Virus record (IMG/VR): IMGVR_UViG_3300050821_004725
Span: 1-50,820 of that record
Reading direction: 5' to 3' (one strand)
From: a virus
DNA: 50,820 nt
Positions 1 to 7,487 of the stretch are shown here, in pieces. Each line of letters opens with the position of its first letter. Positions within the stretch are counted from its first letter, which is position 1. The notes beneath the pieces were generated by a model, which was not told the DNA's origin, ran no database searches, and saw nothing but the letters and a program-made list of their open reading frames with translations. The position numbers and the translations under genes are program-made.

Positions 1-1580
1 GAAAAGTCTTTGGCATGGTCGATGACTCTGGCACAGAGACTGGACATATCGTGCAGTCAAAGAACAATAATTCGTTTCAAGTATATCAAGGCGGTAAGGT
101 CACAGGCAGTGGGAAACTTTCGGCTACGGACTTGCAGGATAAGTCAGTTACGTTCATGGGGAATAAGTATGCGCTGACGGATAGTACGACTAAAGCGATT
201 GAGGCGAACACACCGTTGCGTTATTACCATGATCCGCTGGTCAGCGCGATCCAAGGGAATATTAACTTGAATGAGGCTTTGCACAATGCGTCGTTTCTCG
301 AACAGCTCAAACACTCGCCTGAGTTTAAGTCTGTCACAGTCTCCCCTACCGGCACAGCGCCGAATGGGTTTAGAGAAGTTAACATTCCTCAGCTCAAAGG
401 ATATAAGTTCGATACGAAGGTTGCTGATGTACTCGACGACTTCTCGGGTCCGGCCCACACCGGTGGCTTCGCGGTGCTCAACAATGTGGCAAGAGCCACA
501 GTCGGATCACTGTTCTGGAACCCACTGCCACACGTAATGAATGTGCTGGATCATAAGATGATCGAAGGTGGGCTGGTGGGAAACTTGAAGGCTCTGACAG
601 TCGATCTGCCAAGCACTATCAAGACTGCGATAGCAGCCCACAACGATGTGATGACTATGTCGCCTGAGTACCGTGCAGCAATCAAGTCCGGCGCGGGACT
701 GATGTACCCAGCGCTGGCTACGCGGAACTTTGCTGAGAACATGGCGAAGGAACTGGGGACGGCGCCTGAGATGACGAACGTAGCCAAGGCTTGGGGCTAC
801 GCCAATCCCGCGGCGATGGTCAAGGCCATCTATGCCCACAGTGCGAAGTCGCTCTGGTCCTGGAACGACGTGATCATGATGCATGCTTATCGAACTCACA
901 TGGCCGGCGGAGAGTCAATGGAGGAGGCTATCAAGTCGGTGGAAAAGCATATACCGAACTATCGACTGCCTAGTGAAATCGCCGGCTCGAGGGCGTTGTC
1001 GCAAGTGATGCAGACAGTGCCGACCTTCGCGCGGTATGACTACGGTAGGCTGGCTTCGTATGGGAATATGGTGAAGGACTTGATCGGGCGGGACTCAAGC
1101 ATTGCGGATCGTGCACATGCATTGGATCAGATGGCTATGCTGGCTGTGTCTAGTGCGGTGATATATCCAGCTATGGACCATGCTATCCGCGCGGTGACGG
1201 GCAATGACGCAGCGAGTGTGCGGCGGTTTGGCGCGAACTCGGTGCCGCAGGCTATCTACAAGTTCAGCACCGGGCAAAGTGGGTACTCGCAACTGATGAG
1301 TTCGACATTGAGCCTAAGCCCCGCGTTGCGTATACCAGCGGAGTTGTTCTCGGGCAAAGATTCTTTCTCGGGCCAGCCGATATCAAAGAACCCTGCGAGG
1401 TATATTGGCGAGCAGATTCCGCCACTGGGTATTGCTGAGAGCGTAGTGTCCGGGCGCAAAGGTGCAGGGGAAGTCGCAGCTGCGCAAGTCGGGATTAACC
1501 TGCCTAGCAAGGAAGAGGTGATACGAAGAGACAAAGCTATCGCGCGAGACCAAAGGCGCAAAGCGAAGGAGGCACAATGA
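1..1580 (+). CDS. Large internal virion (DNA-ejection) protein, C-terminal part
   Basis: Open in frame from base 3, with no start needed: the codon formed by base 50820 plus bases 1-2 links it in phase to the frame starting at 49995. This gives one protein of about 801 residues, of which this is the C-terminal 525. The part contains a hydrophobic, Gly-rich stretch (GSLFWNPLPHVMNVLDH), a block around HIPNYRLPSEIAGSRALSQ resembling a conserved block of podovirus ejection proteins, and a strongly basic C-terminus (RDQRRKAKEAQ). By family such proteins are packaged in the head and enter the host envelope with the DNA. It is the third of three consecutive ejection-type genes, and its stop overlaps the start of the PurD-like gene (ATGA). 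Function is inferred from position and composition. Confidence 0.8.
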   Translation, partial: KVFGMVDDSGTETGHIVQSKNNNSFQVYQGGKVTGSGKLSATDLQDKSVTFMGNKYALTDSTTKAIEANTPLRYYHDPLVSAIQGNINLNEALHNASFLEQLKHSPEFKSVTVSPTGTAPNGFREVNIPQLKGYKFDTKVADVLDDFSGPAHTGGFAVLNNVARATVGSLFWNPLPHVMNVLDHKMIEGGLVGNLKALTVDLPSTIKTAIAAHNDVMTMSPEYRAAIKSGAGLMYPALATRNFAENMAKELGTAPEMTNVAKAWGYANPAAMVKAIYAHSAKSLWSWNDVIMMHAYRTHMAGGESMEEAIKSVEKHIPNYRLPSEIAGSRALSQVMQTVPTFARYDYGRLASYGNMVKDLIGRDSSIADRAHALDQMAMLAVSSAVIYPAMDHAIRAVTGNDAASVRRFGANSVPQAIYKFSTGQSGYSQLMSSTLSLSPALRIPAELFSGKDSFSGQPISKNPARYIGEQIPPLGIAESVVSGRKGAGEVAAAQVGINLPSKEEVIRRDKAIARDQRRKAKEAQ

Positions 1581-2884
1581 AAGTTCTGTTTATAGATGTG
1601 GATGGGGTCTGTGTGGATATGGCCGTGCGGAGCCAGTGGGCCGGCCATCAGTGCAAGGTATTTATTAGCCCACAGAAGTGTGACAACATCGGCAAGGGCT
1701 TGGTCATGCGGGTGAACGATTGGGAGGCTCACATGGATTGGGCGGACCTGATTGTGATGACTGGTGTGGGGAAGTATATGCGGAAGCTGGATGCTTACTT
1801 TGCCAAAGGCTATCCGATACTTGGCACGAACTGGGACGCGGCACAGCTGGAGATTGATCGCGAGTGCGGCATGGATTGTTTTGAGCGTGCGGAGATGGAT
1901 TGTTTGCCGTATCAGTCTTTCACCAGCCTCGACGATGGCATTGCTCACGTGAAGAAGACCAAGGGTACTTACGTCAGCAAGCCGTTGCATGACCATGCGG
2001 ACAAGTCCACCAGCTACGTCTCGTCTGGCCCCGACGATATGATCTTCATGATGGAGAAGTGGAAGAAGCAAGGCAAGAACTATCCGTTCATTCTGCAGGA
2101 AAAGCTCGATCTGATTGGCGAAGTCGGTGTCAGTGGCTGGTTCGGCCCTGGCGGCTGGTGCGGCGTCTGGGAAGAAGACTTCGAACACAAGAAGCTCATG
2201 CCTGGCGGCATCGGGCCTAACACTGGCGAAATGGGAAATGTATGCAAGTATGTAGACGACTCAAAGTTAGCGCAAGAATTTCTGCTCCCACTCACGGACA
2301 CCCTCCATGCGTTAAAGTTTGTTGGGAATTTCGCCATGGGTCTGCTCGTACCAAAGCACGGCCCACTTCATCCGTCAGAGTGCACGGCCCGACTTGGCTG
2401 GCCTATTACATTTATGCAGACGCACCTTCACAAACAACCTATGGTGGAGTTCTTTGCAGACCTGGTGCATGGGAAAGATTCATTAAAAGTTCGTAGAGAT
2501 CATACGTGTGGAGTGGTGATGGGGATCAAACCATTTCCGTATGAAAGTTTCGCGGAGCCGGATCTGTGCGAAGGCTATCCGTTGCTGAACATCACGCAAG
2601 AGGACATGGATCATGTGCATCTCGGACAAGTCCGCGCGGGAAAGTGTCTCGTCGGAGACAGGCTTAAAGAACAAGACGTGTTCGTCACAGCCGGCTGCTA
2701 CGTGGCATGTGTTGTCGACAGGGGACATACCGTTATGCAAGCTTGTGATCGAGCCTTCGAGCGGACAAAGAATATTCGTATACCGAACTCTCCCCTCTAC
2801 CGTAACGACATCGGTCATAAGCTGGCTGATACCATAGCCGCGTTGCAGAAGAAAGGCTATTGCGAGGAGTGGGTAAATGGCTAA
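1577..2884 (+). CDS. PurD-like ATP-grasp ligase homologue
   Basis: 435 residues, start overlapping the previous stop (ATGA). The ATP-grasp core of phosphoribosylamine-glycine ligase is recognisable: a GPNTGEMG motif (PurD usually GPNTGGMG), a preceding FILQEKLDLIGEVGVSGW strand with the acidic residue of the ATP site, and SECTARLGWP at the place of the metal-binding EFNxRFGDPE motif. The N-terminal domain starts MKVLFIDVDGVCVD and lacks the GxGGREHA phosphoribosylamine/glycine-binding motif of true PurD, so the substrate is probably different. It sits between ejection and fibre genes in the late operon, which argues for a role in virion or host-component modification rather than purine synthesis. 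The enzyme fold is fairly certain; the reaction is unknown. Confidence 0.8.
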   Translation: MKVLFIDVDGVCVDMAVRSQWAGHQCKVFISPQKCDNIGKGLVMRVNDWEAHMDWADLIVMTGVGKYMRKLDAYFAKGYPILGTNWDAAQLEIDRECGMDCFERAEMDCLPYQSFTSLDDGIAHVKKTKGTYVSKPLHDHADKSTSYVSSGPDDMIFMMEKWKKQGKNYPFILQEKLDLIGEVGVSGWFGPGGWCGVWEEDFEHKKLMPGGIGPNTGEMGNVCKYVDDSKLAQEFLLPLTDTLHALKFVGNFAMGLLVPKHGPLHPSECTARLGWPITFMQTHLHKQPMVEFFADLVHGKDSLKVRRDHTCGVVMGIKPFPYESFAEPDLCEGYPLLNITQEDMDHVHLGQVRAGKCLVGDRLKEQDVFVTAGCYVACVVDRGHTVMQACDRAFERTKNIRIPNSPLYRNDIGHKLADTIAALQKKGYCEEWVNG

Positions 2885-3620
2885 GCCCCTGCCACCGGCT
2901 CCGGTTGCGGCTGAAGCAAAGCCGAAGAACGCAGATAAGACCGCTGCGTATATCAGTTCCCCGATGTGGCAGCAGATGCGGGATTGGTTAGGACTGTTGT
3001 GGAAGCTGCTGAAAGGGTTTACCAATGACGGAGTGACAGTTACTATTCCCTACAACTTGACTGTAACAGGCAATGAGACGGTGGATGGGAATCTTACTGT
3101 AGACGGAACTACGACTACTGGGTCACAGTCTATCGTAGGCAATGTGGGGATTGTGGGGAATCTTACTGTCACTGGCGCGACACATACGACAGGCAATGAC
3201 GCGTTGCTTTACACCAACGGCTCGCTGCAAAGTATAGCCACTTCGACGCCGACTGGTATCACCCACTGGACCGCGGCGTATGATAACCTGGGTGCGAACT
3301 TCAACGCGACGTCGGGGGTGTTCACCGCGCCAGTGACTGGGTATTACTTAGTCTCAGCCGGAGTTCTGTTCGCCGCCAGTGCAGGCGTGGTAGGGCAGTT
3401 CACCGAACTCAGCATATGCCCTGCAGGAAGCCCGGTGATCACAGGCATTGTGGGCGAGGCCGCAACGGGTTCGTCTAACCACGCGGCCGCTGTCGCCGGT
3501 GTAGTGTCATTGGCGGTTGGAGAGATACTAACCATCCAAGTAGAGCAGACCAGTGGTGTCGCGCGGACGCTGGGAGCTAACGCTGCCGGCACATATGTTT
3601 CGATTGTGAGAGTGTTTTAA
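2877..3620 (+). CDS. Virion fibre/appendage protein with C1q-like C-terminal domain
   Basis: 247 residues, overlapping the PurD-like gene by 8 bases. Residues about 30-50 form an amphipathic Trp/Leu-rich helix (WQQMRDWLGLLWKLLKGF). Residues 58-110 are short beta repeats with the pattern NLTVDG/GNLTVTG, as in trimeric fibre shafts. The last 130 residues (SGVFTAPVTGYYLVSAGV, then a chain of hydrophobic strands ending in YVSIVRVF) match the C1q/TNF-like jelly-roll pattern seen at tips of phage fibres. Likely a trimeric host-contact or decoration protein. A hairpin, CGCCAC-6-GTGGCG at 3623..3640, follows the stop. Confidence 0.7.
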   Translation: MAKPLPPAPVAAEAKPKNADKTAAYISSPMWQQMRDWLGLLWKLLKGFTNDGVTVTIPYNLTVTGNETVDGNLTVDGTTTTGSQSIVGNVGIVGNLTVTGATHTTGNDALLYTNGSLQSIATSTPTGITHWTAAYDNLGANFNATSGVFTAPVTGYYLVSAGVLFAASAGVVGQFTELSICPAGSPVITGIVGEAATGSSNHAAAVAGVVSLAVGEILTIQVEQTSGVARTLGANAAGTYVSIVRVF

Positions 3621-3622
3621 AC

Positions 3623-3655
3623 CGCCACTTTACCGTGGCGTAAACCCGACGGAGT
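3623..3655 (+). promoter_or_regulatory. Intergenic hairpin and leader element before the holin-like gene
   Basis: CGCCAC (3623-3628) pairs with GTGGCG (3635-3640) around a 6-base loop, directly after the fibre stop codon. It is followed by CGTAAACCCGACGGAGT (3639-3655), which contains the CGGAG ribosome site of the next gene. The same 17-base leader recurs with one mismatch at 35265-35281. It may act as a processing or attenuation site. The role is inferred. Confidence 0.4.
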
Positions 3656-3661
3656 TTAACC

Positions 3662-3898
3662 ATGACCCTCGTTCCTGTTCCGGTGCAGACAGTGAATAAT
3701 GCCCCAATGTATGCGAAGTTCGCTGGTGTTGGGCTGTGCGCGGGTGTCTGGATCTACTTCGCCATATCACATACGCCAGACAACACTGGCATAGTCGAGT
3801 TTGTGAAGATGGTGTTGGTCGGGCTGGCCAGCCATCTGCTAGGTACCAATAGCCAGCCCAAACCGGTGTATCCTTTTCCACCCACTTCGAATAACTGA
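3662..3898 (+). CDS. Putative holin (two membrane segments)
   Basis: 78 residues. Two hydrophobic segments are visible: residues about 18-37 (AKFAGVGLCAGVWIYFAIS) and 45-62 (VEFVKMVLVGLASHLLG), followed by a Pro-rich polar tail. Small size, two membrane spans and location a few genes before a GH108 endolysin fit a class II-like holin, which would form lesions in the inner membrane. The ribosome site CGGAG lies 7 bases before ATG. No sequence family was recognised, so the assignment rests on topology and context. Confidence 0.5.
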   Translation: MTLVPVPVQTVNNAPMYAKFAGVGLCAGVWIYFAISHTPDNTGIVEFVKMVLVGLASHLLGTNSQPKPVYPFPPTSNN

Positions 3899-3908
3899 GG
3901 AAGAAATC

Positions 3909-4271
3909 ATGGCTGATATTTTTGAGCAATTCGGTGCGCTGCTTGGTAATGAAGCATTCGCGGCGGTCAACGCTGTAGTGTCTGCTACCTTGACCGATAT
4001 TCAAACCAACCCGCAAGCTTGGTTGAACCCACTGTCCGGACCGGTGAAAGGCGCGGCAGTTGTGGCTCAGTTAGCCGCGGCTGTGCCGACTTTGGAAAGC
4101 TCTGGTGTGACTAGCGCGGCGCAGTTGGTCGCTGTGCTGTGGCAAAAGCTGGGAGCACAGTTGGCCGCAGCAGCTCCTACGCCCGCGACCATTGCAGGGG
4201 AGGTAGCACCTGCCGCGCCTGCGGGCGGGACAGTGTCTAACGCGTCGGGTGTGGAACATTCTGGGACCTGA
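3909..4271 (+). CDS. Ala-rich hypothetical protein of the lysis/late region
   Basis: 120 residues with a good ribosome site (GAGGAAG before ATCATG). Residues 1-95 are Ala/Val/Leu-rich and probably helical; the last 25 are a low-complexity Ala/Pro/Thr/Gly tail. No certain membrane span, motif or family was recognised. It lies between a putative holin and a small virion-like protein, so a virion or lysis-associated role is possible. A GGCGTGG/CCACGCC hairpin follows its stop. Confidence 0.6.
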   Translation: MADIFEQFGALLGNEAFAAVNAVVSATLTDIQTNPQAWLNPLSGPVKGAAVVAQLAAAVPTLESSGVTSAAQLVAVLWQKLGAQLAAAAPTPATIAGEVAPAAPAGGTVSNASGVEHSGT

Positions 4272-4278
4272 TAACCAC

Positions 4279-4300
4279 GGCGTGGGAGAGCCACGCCTTT
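4279..4300 (+). terminator. Hairpin with short T-run after the Ala-rich gene
   Basis: GGCGTGG (4279-4285) and CCACGCC (4291-4297) form a perfect 7-bp stem around GAGAG, followed by TTT. It could be a weak intrinsic terminator or an RNA-processing hairpin within the late operon. The T-run is short, so read-through is expected. Confidence 0.45.
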
Positions 4301-4316
4301 CACCAGCGAGGGGACT

Positions 4317-4634
4317 ATGGCTTTTTCTACTTATCAATACGCAAGGCTTGTTGCCGCGCAGATCACTACGGCTACATTTACCACTTACTACACCGTGCCG
4401 GCTTCCACACAGGCTATCATCAAGACTTTCACCATAGCTAACTTCACCGGTACGCCCTCTACAGTTATCATAGACATACCTGGAGGGATTGGTTTTCTCA
4501 ACGAGGGCATACCGGCCAATACGACGCTTATACTTAACGGCCTATGGGTGTTGAACACGGGGGAGATCATAGCAGCAAGCTCGAGTGTTACAAGCGGCGT
4601 CTATTTGCACGTGAACGGACAGACGGGCCAATAA
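4317..4634 (+). CDS. Small beta-rich virion-type protein
   Basis: 105 residues, rich in Thr/Ile/Val with alternating hydrophobic pattern. It contains IPGGIGFLNEGIPANTTL and ends in a strand plus GQTGQ. The pattern resembles small phage head or tail decoration proteins rather than an enzyme. The ribosome site is GAGGGG before ACTATG. It sits between lysis genes and has no recognised family. A structural role is inferred. Confidence 0.6.
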   Translation: MAFSTYQYARLVAAQITTATFTTYYTVPASTQAIIKTFTIANFTGTPSTVIIDIPGGIGFLNEGIPANTTLILNGLWVLNTGEIIAASSSVTSGVYLHVNGQTGQ

Positions 4635-4645
4635 TGGAGGCTGAC

Positions 4646-4858
4646 ATGCGTCCAGAAGAAGAAAAAGAAGTAGGCGTGATGGTGCGGGCAATATTGAGTC
4701 TGTGCAAGCAGATCCGCGCGGACGCGAGAGAGACCAACGAGGTGGTGAAGGAACTGAAGCTCTGGAGGAAGTTTGTCGTATGGGGCTTCGGTATTATCAC
4801 TGTTCTGATAACACTGCTGGAGTTTGCAAAGGATATACTGGGATGGCAGACGAAATGA
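4646..4858 (+). CDS. Small membrane protein of the lysis cassette
   Basis: 70 residues from the ATG at 4646, chosen because GGAGG lies 5 bases upstream; an ATG at 4634 overlaps the previous stop. Residues 1-45 are charged and helical, probably coiled coil (EEEKEVGVM...RETNEVVKELKLW). Residues 46-66 are one membrane span (VVWGFGIITVLITLLEFAK). The layout of cytosolic coiled coil plus C-terminal anchor, placed right before the endolysin, suggests a holin, antiholin or spanin-like accessory. Its end overlaps the endolysin start by 16 bases. No family was recognised. Confidence 0.6.
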   Translation: MRPEEEKEVGVMVRAILSLCKQIRADARETNEVVKELKLWRKFVVWGFGIITVLITLLEFAKDILGWQTK

Positions 4859-5322
4859 ATGCTAGGTTTCTTGCGTGTATCACCTTGATTATTAACCGAA
4901 TCGAAGGGGGGTATGTAAATGACCCACAGGATCCAGGCGGTGAGACAAAGTACGGTATCAGCAAAGCGTCGTACCCCAACCTTGACATTGCTGGTCTCAC
5001 CTTTGATCAAGCCGCGGCGATTTACTATAGCGATTACTGGGCTCCTAGTGGGGCTAGCGCTCTCGCTGGTCAGTTGGACTTGTGGTTGCTCGATGGCGCG
5101 ATTAATCACGGGGTTGATGAGGCTGTGAAGTTGCTGCAACGGGTGTGTGGAGTGGCGGAAGACGGCGCGCTAGGGCCTGAGACTGCCAATGCCGCGATTG
5201 CCCTAGCGGAGCCAGAAGTGTACCTGGTCGCCAGGGCTAATCATTACATGGGCCTTCCAGGTTGGCCTCATGATAAGAACGGGTGGATGAAGAGGTTGTT
5301 CATCATCGCGGAGGGATGCTGA
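4843..5322 (+). CDS. Endolysin, glycoside hydrolase family 108 (N-acetylmuramidase-like)
   Basis: 159 residues starting at 4843 (AAAGGA nine bases upstream; an internal ATG at 4855 is the alternative). The GH108 signature is clear: IEGGYVNDPQDPGGETKYGIS, with Glu21 of EGGY the expected catalytic acid, followed by a Trp/Tyr-rich helix (AAAIYYSDYW) and a peptidoglycan-binding_3-like C-terminal part (GVAEDGALGPETANA and NGWMKRL). It cleaves the glycan of murein. There is no signal peptide, so release depends on a holin from the same cassette. It is the last rightward gene and meets the helicase gene tail to tail with a 20-base overlap. Confidence 0.9.
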   Translation: MADEMNARFLACITLIINRIEGGYVNDPQDPGGETKYGISKASYPNLDIAGLTFDQAAAIYYSDYWAPSGASALAGQLDLWLLDGAINHGVDEAVKLLQRVCGVAEDGALGPETANAAIALAEPEVYLVARANHYMGLPGWPHDKNGWMKRLFIIAEGC

Positions 5323-6502
5323 GCATGAGGTGGGGCCCGACTTGGCGCCGGACTAGCATGCCGGCTTGGATCAGGCCTGTCATCAAGGAATCAAACTCGT
5401 CAAAGTTAGGCACGGCGCTGTGCATTGCCGCGTAAGCCGCCGTGATTTTTATCTCTCCACTGGCCTTCACTAGTTCAATCAGTCGATCCGCCTGGATTGA
5501 ATCCTGGCTTTTCCCTACTCGATCGAAAACTTTCGGCAGATCGCTTTCTAATTGCGTCAACTCGTTCTCGGCCCTCTCTAAGTCCTGCCTCGTAATCAGC
5601 AAGTCCTCCGAGCGTGATGCGGAAAGTATCATAGCGAGCTTGTGTATGTGGGTCTGTTTCCGCGCCACGTACCCACCGAAACGAGAATCCTCCAGCAGCC
5701 CATTCCCCTTCGAGGCAAAGTGGCGATGGTACCACTCCGTGCCCCAGTCCACTGCCTCCTGACTCATGCCAAACTCGCCGGACAGCGCAGCTATCTCCAT
5801 TAAGTCCGAGATAAGGTCCGCCTCCATTTGCGCTATATCCATGCCAGCTACAGCAATGCCCGGGTATGCGACATAGTTCCGCTTCTCCTCCGCATAGACA
5901 AAAATACACCTCGACATAAAGCCTCCCCCGATCATATACTCGGGAAAGTTTCCACTGATCCACGCGGGGGTGGTACAGGCTATCATGTTGATCCATGGAT
6001 TTAAGACCTCGTCGTTTCCTGATCCTTTGGTTTCTTTTCTGAAGACTCCCTCTCTTCCATCCCAGAGCGAGACAAGCAAATCAACCATCTCTCTGTCTCC
6101 GGGAGCCATGAGATTGCCAAACTCGCTCGATGCGATTGTGAGCGGGGACATGTCGAGCTCGGTGCCATCCGGCAATGTAAATTTCTCACCTGCTCCCGCA
6201 AAGGATTTAACGAGAGCCTGCCAAGTGATGACGTCAGGTCCGAATCGAATACCGTCCACGCGTCGCAAGAGTGACATTGCAATTTCAACGGTAGTCGACT
6301 TGGAGACGATCCCGGGAGGAGCCACAAGGATAATGTATTCATTACAGTACCATTTGAAGTAGACTTGGTCGAGCCAGCATTTACGGCGTATGGCGCCGGC
6401 GAGAGCCGACACCGCACACCACCGGTACATCTTGTTTGGGGCTTCTCCGAATTGAGTATATTTTTCGAAGGCCTCAATCCAATCGGGGAAGATTCGGCTC
6501 AC
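5303..6502 (-). CDS. Putative replicative helicase (DUF3987-like P-loop ATPase)
   Basis: 399 residues. The P-loop reads APPGIVSKSTT (residues about 62-72), an unusual form of GxxxxGKST. Further on are SSEFGNLM at the Walker B position (the usual acidic DE is SE here), then SLWDGREGVFRKETKG and NPWINMIACTTPAWI, a sensor-like block typical of DUF3987-type phage proteins. The C-terminus is winged-helix-like (AMHSAVPNFDEFDSLMTGLIQAGMLVRR). As the last gene of the replication array after the polymerase, it is the best candidate for the DNA-unwinding enzyme. No separate primase was seen. Confidence 0.7.
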   Translation of the reverse strand: MSRIFPDWIEAFEKYTQFGEAPNKMYRWCAVSALAGAIRRKCWLDQVYFKWYCNEYIILVAPPGIVSKSTTVEIAMSLLRRVDGIRFGPDVITWQALVKSFAGAGEKFTLPDGTELDMSPLTIASSEFGNLMAPGDREMVDLLVSLWDGREGVFRKETKGSGNDEVLNPWINMIACTTPAWISGNFPEYMIGGGFMSRCIFVYAEEKRNYVAYPGIAVAGMDIAQMEADLISDLMEIAALSGEFGMSQEAVDWGTEWYHRHFASKGNGLLEDSRFGGYVARKQTHIHKLAMILSASRSEDLLITRQDLERAENELTQLESDLPKVFDRVGKSQDSIQADRLIELVKASGEIKITAAYAAMHSAVPNFDEFDSLMTGLIQAGMLVRRQVGPHLMLSIPPR

Positions 6503-6762
6503 CAGGCTTTCCCCCTCATGCGAATGGAAGTCATGCCGTTGAGACAGGTAGTGGCAGGGGGAACGCGGAACCAGATATTACGCGCGTGGCAAATTTGTTT
6601 TGCGAGCTCGGCAATGGCTGCGTCCTTGGTGGCCTGGACTCCCCGGCCGGAGATATCGACGAGAAACTCGTGAACGGAGGCGGTGTAGTTGGGGGGCTCG
6701 GCGAAGTGCTCGCATATGCACTTGCGCGCGAGGTAGGTTTGGACCCAGTTAGGGGAGGTCAT
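6499..6762 (-). CDS. Small hypothetical protein between polymerase and helicase
   Basis: 87 residues from the ATG that overlaps the polymerase stop (ATGA at 6762-6759); its own stop overlaps the helicase start. It is mixed alpha/beta and Cys-containing (RKCICEHF, KQICHARN), with a basic C-terminus (SIRMRGKAW). No family was recognised. Coupling on both sides places it in the replication unit. Confidence 0.6.
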   Translation of the reverse strand: MTSPNWVQTYLARKCICEHFAEPPNYTASVHEFLVDISGRGVQATKDAAIAELAKQICHARNIWFRVPPATTCLNGMTSIRMRGKAW

Positions 6763-7487
6763 GCGCAGTCTCCCCAAGAAGTCTCTGAAGTCTTGATTCC
6801 CACTGGCATGACCATTGGGTCAGCATAGGGCACTGTGATTGTGCACAAGTCTCTAACCAATCGTAAAAAATAATCCTTTCGCTCCGTGGGAAACTGTCCG
6901 ATAAGAGAATCATGCACTTGCATGAGGAGCTCGAGCTCGCCATGGTTTTTCTCCTCCCACTCGTCTATTGCGACGAGTCCTTTGTTAATGATGATACTAG
7001 TTGTTGACTGTCCAATCCAAGCCACTGCTTCATTGTATATAGTCCCTTCAATCCGATCAAAGAACTTACGTCTGTATCCAAAAGCATTGGCCACAGTTGC
7101 TGTAGTATCCATTTGTCGAGTGATTCGCTTGTGCCATTCGGAAACTTCCGGACACTTCGCAAGATACCATTGTTGTACACGGATACATCGAGACACATCA
7201 AGCCCGATTCGGCCGGATATGTTTTCAGCCTTACCCAGGTAGTTGGTGCCGTGGCAGAGGGATTTGAACTGGGTGTACGCGGGCTCGACGGTTTTGTTGA
7301 ATCCTGGGTCATTGAAATACTCCTTGCCCATTTCGACATAGGGTTTGCGGCCGGTCTTGAAACAGGCTTTGAGGAAGGCGCAGTCGGACTCCCACGCGAC
7401 TGTGCGTAGGTCGGCAGACTCAAGGTCTAGATCAAAGATTGTCTTGCCTGGATCAGGCACTAGCATTTTGCGTATATTTGGCAGCAT
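6759..7487 (-). CDS. DNA polymerase A, catalytic (palm/fingers) part
   Basis: 242 residues. It holds the polymerase A catalytic motifs: motif A DLDLESADLR (metal-binding Asp), motif B FKSLCHGTNYLG with the conserved Lys and Tyr-Gly, and motif C LLMQVHDSLIGQF with His-Asp. Everything N-terminal to motif A is in the upstream gene, which overlaps it by 35 bases in another frame. The ATG at 7487 has a ribosome site (GAGAGG/AAGGAA) just upstream, so the two halves may be made separately and assemble; a +1 frameshift would also fuse them. Together they have the domains of one family A replicative polymerase. Confidence 0.85.
   Translation of the reverse strand: MLPNIRKMLVPDPGKTIFDLDLESADLRTVAWESDCAFLKACFKTGRKPYVEMGKEYFNDPGFNKTVEPAYTQFKSLCHGTNYLGKAENISGRIGLDVSRCIRVQQWYLAKCPEVSEWHKRITRQMDTTATVANAFGYRRKFFDRIEGTIYNEAVAWIGQSTTSIIINKGLVAIDEWEEKNHGELELLMQVHDSLIGQFPTERKDYFLRLVRDLCTITVPYADPMVMPVGIKTSETSWGDCA

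Noticed and set aside
1256-2188. 310-codon open frame on the minus strand
   Set aside because: It lies antisense to the PurD-like and ejection genes, whose motifs are clear; composition is not protein-like and there is no supporting start.
5315-5325. ATGCT-G-AGCAT palindrome where the operons converge
   Set aside because: Only a 5-bp stem with one-base spacing and no T-run; too weak to call a bidirectional terminator.
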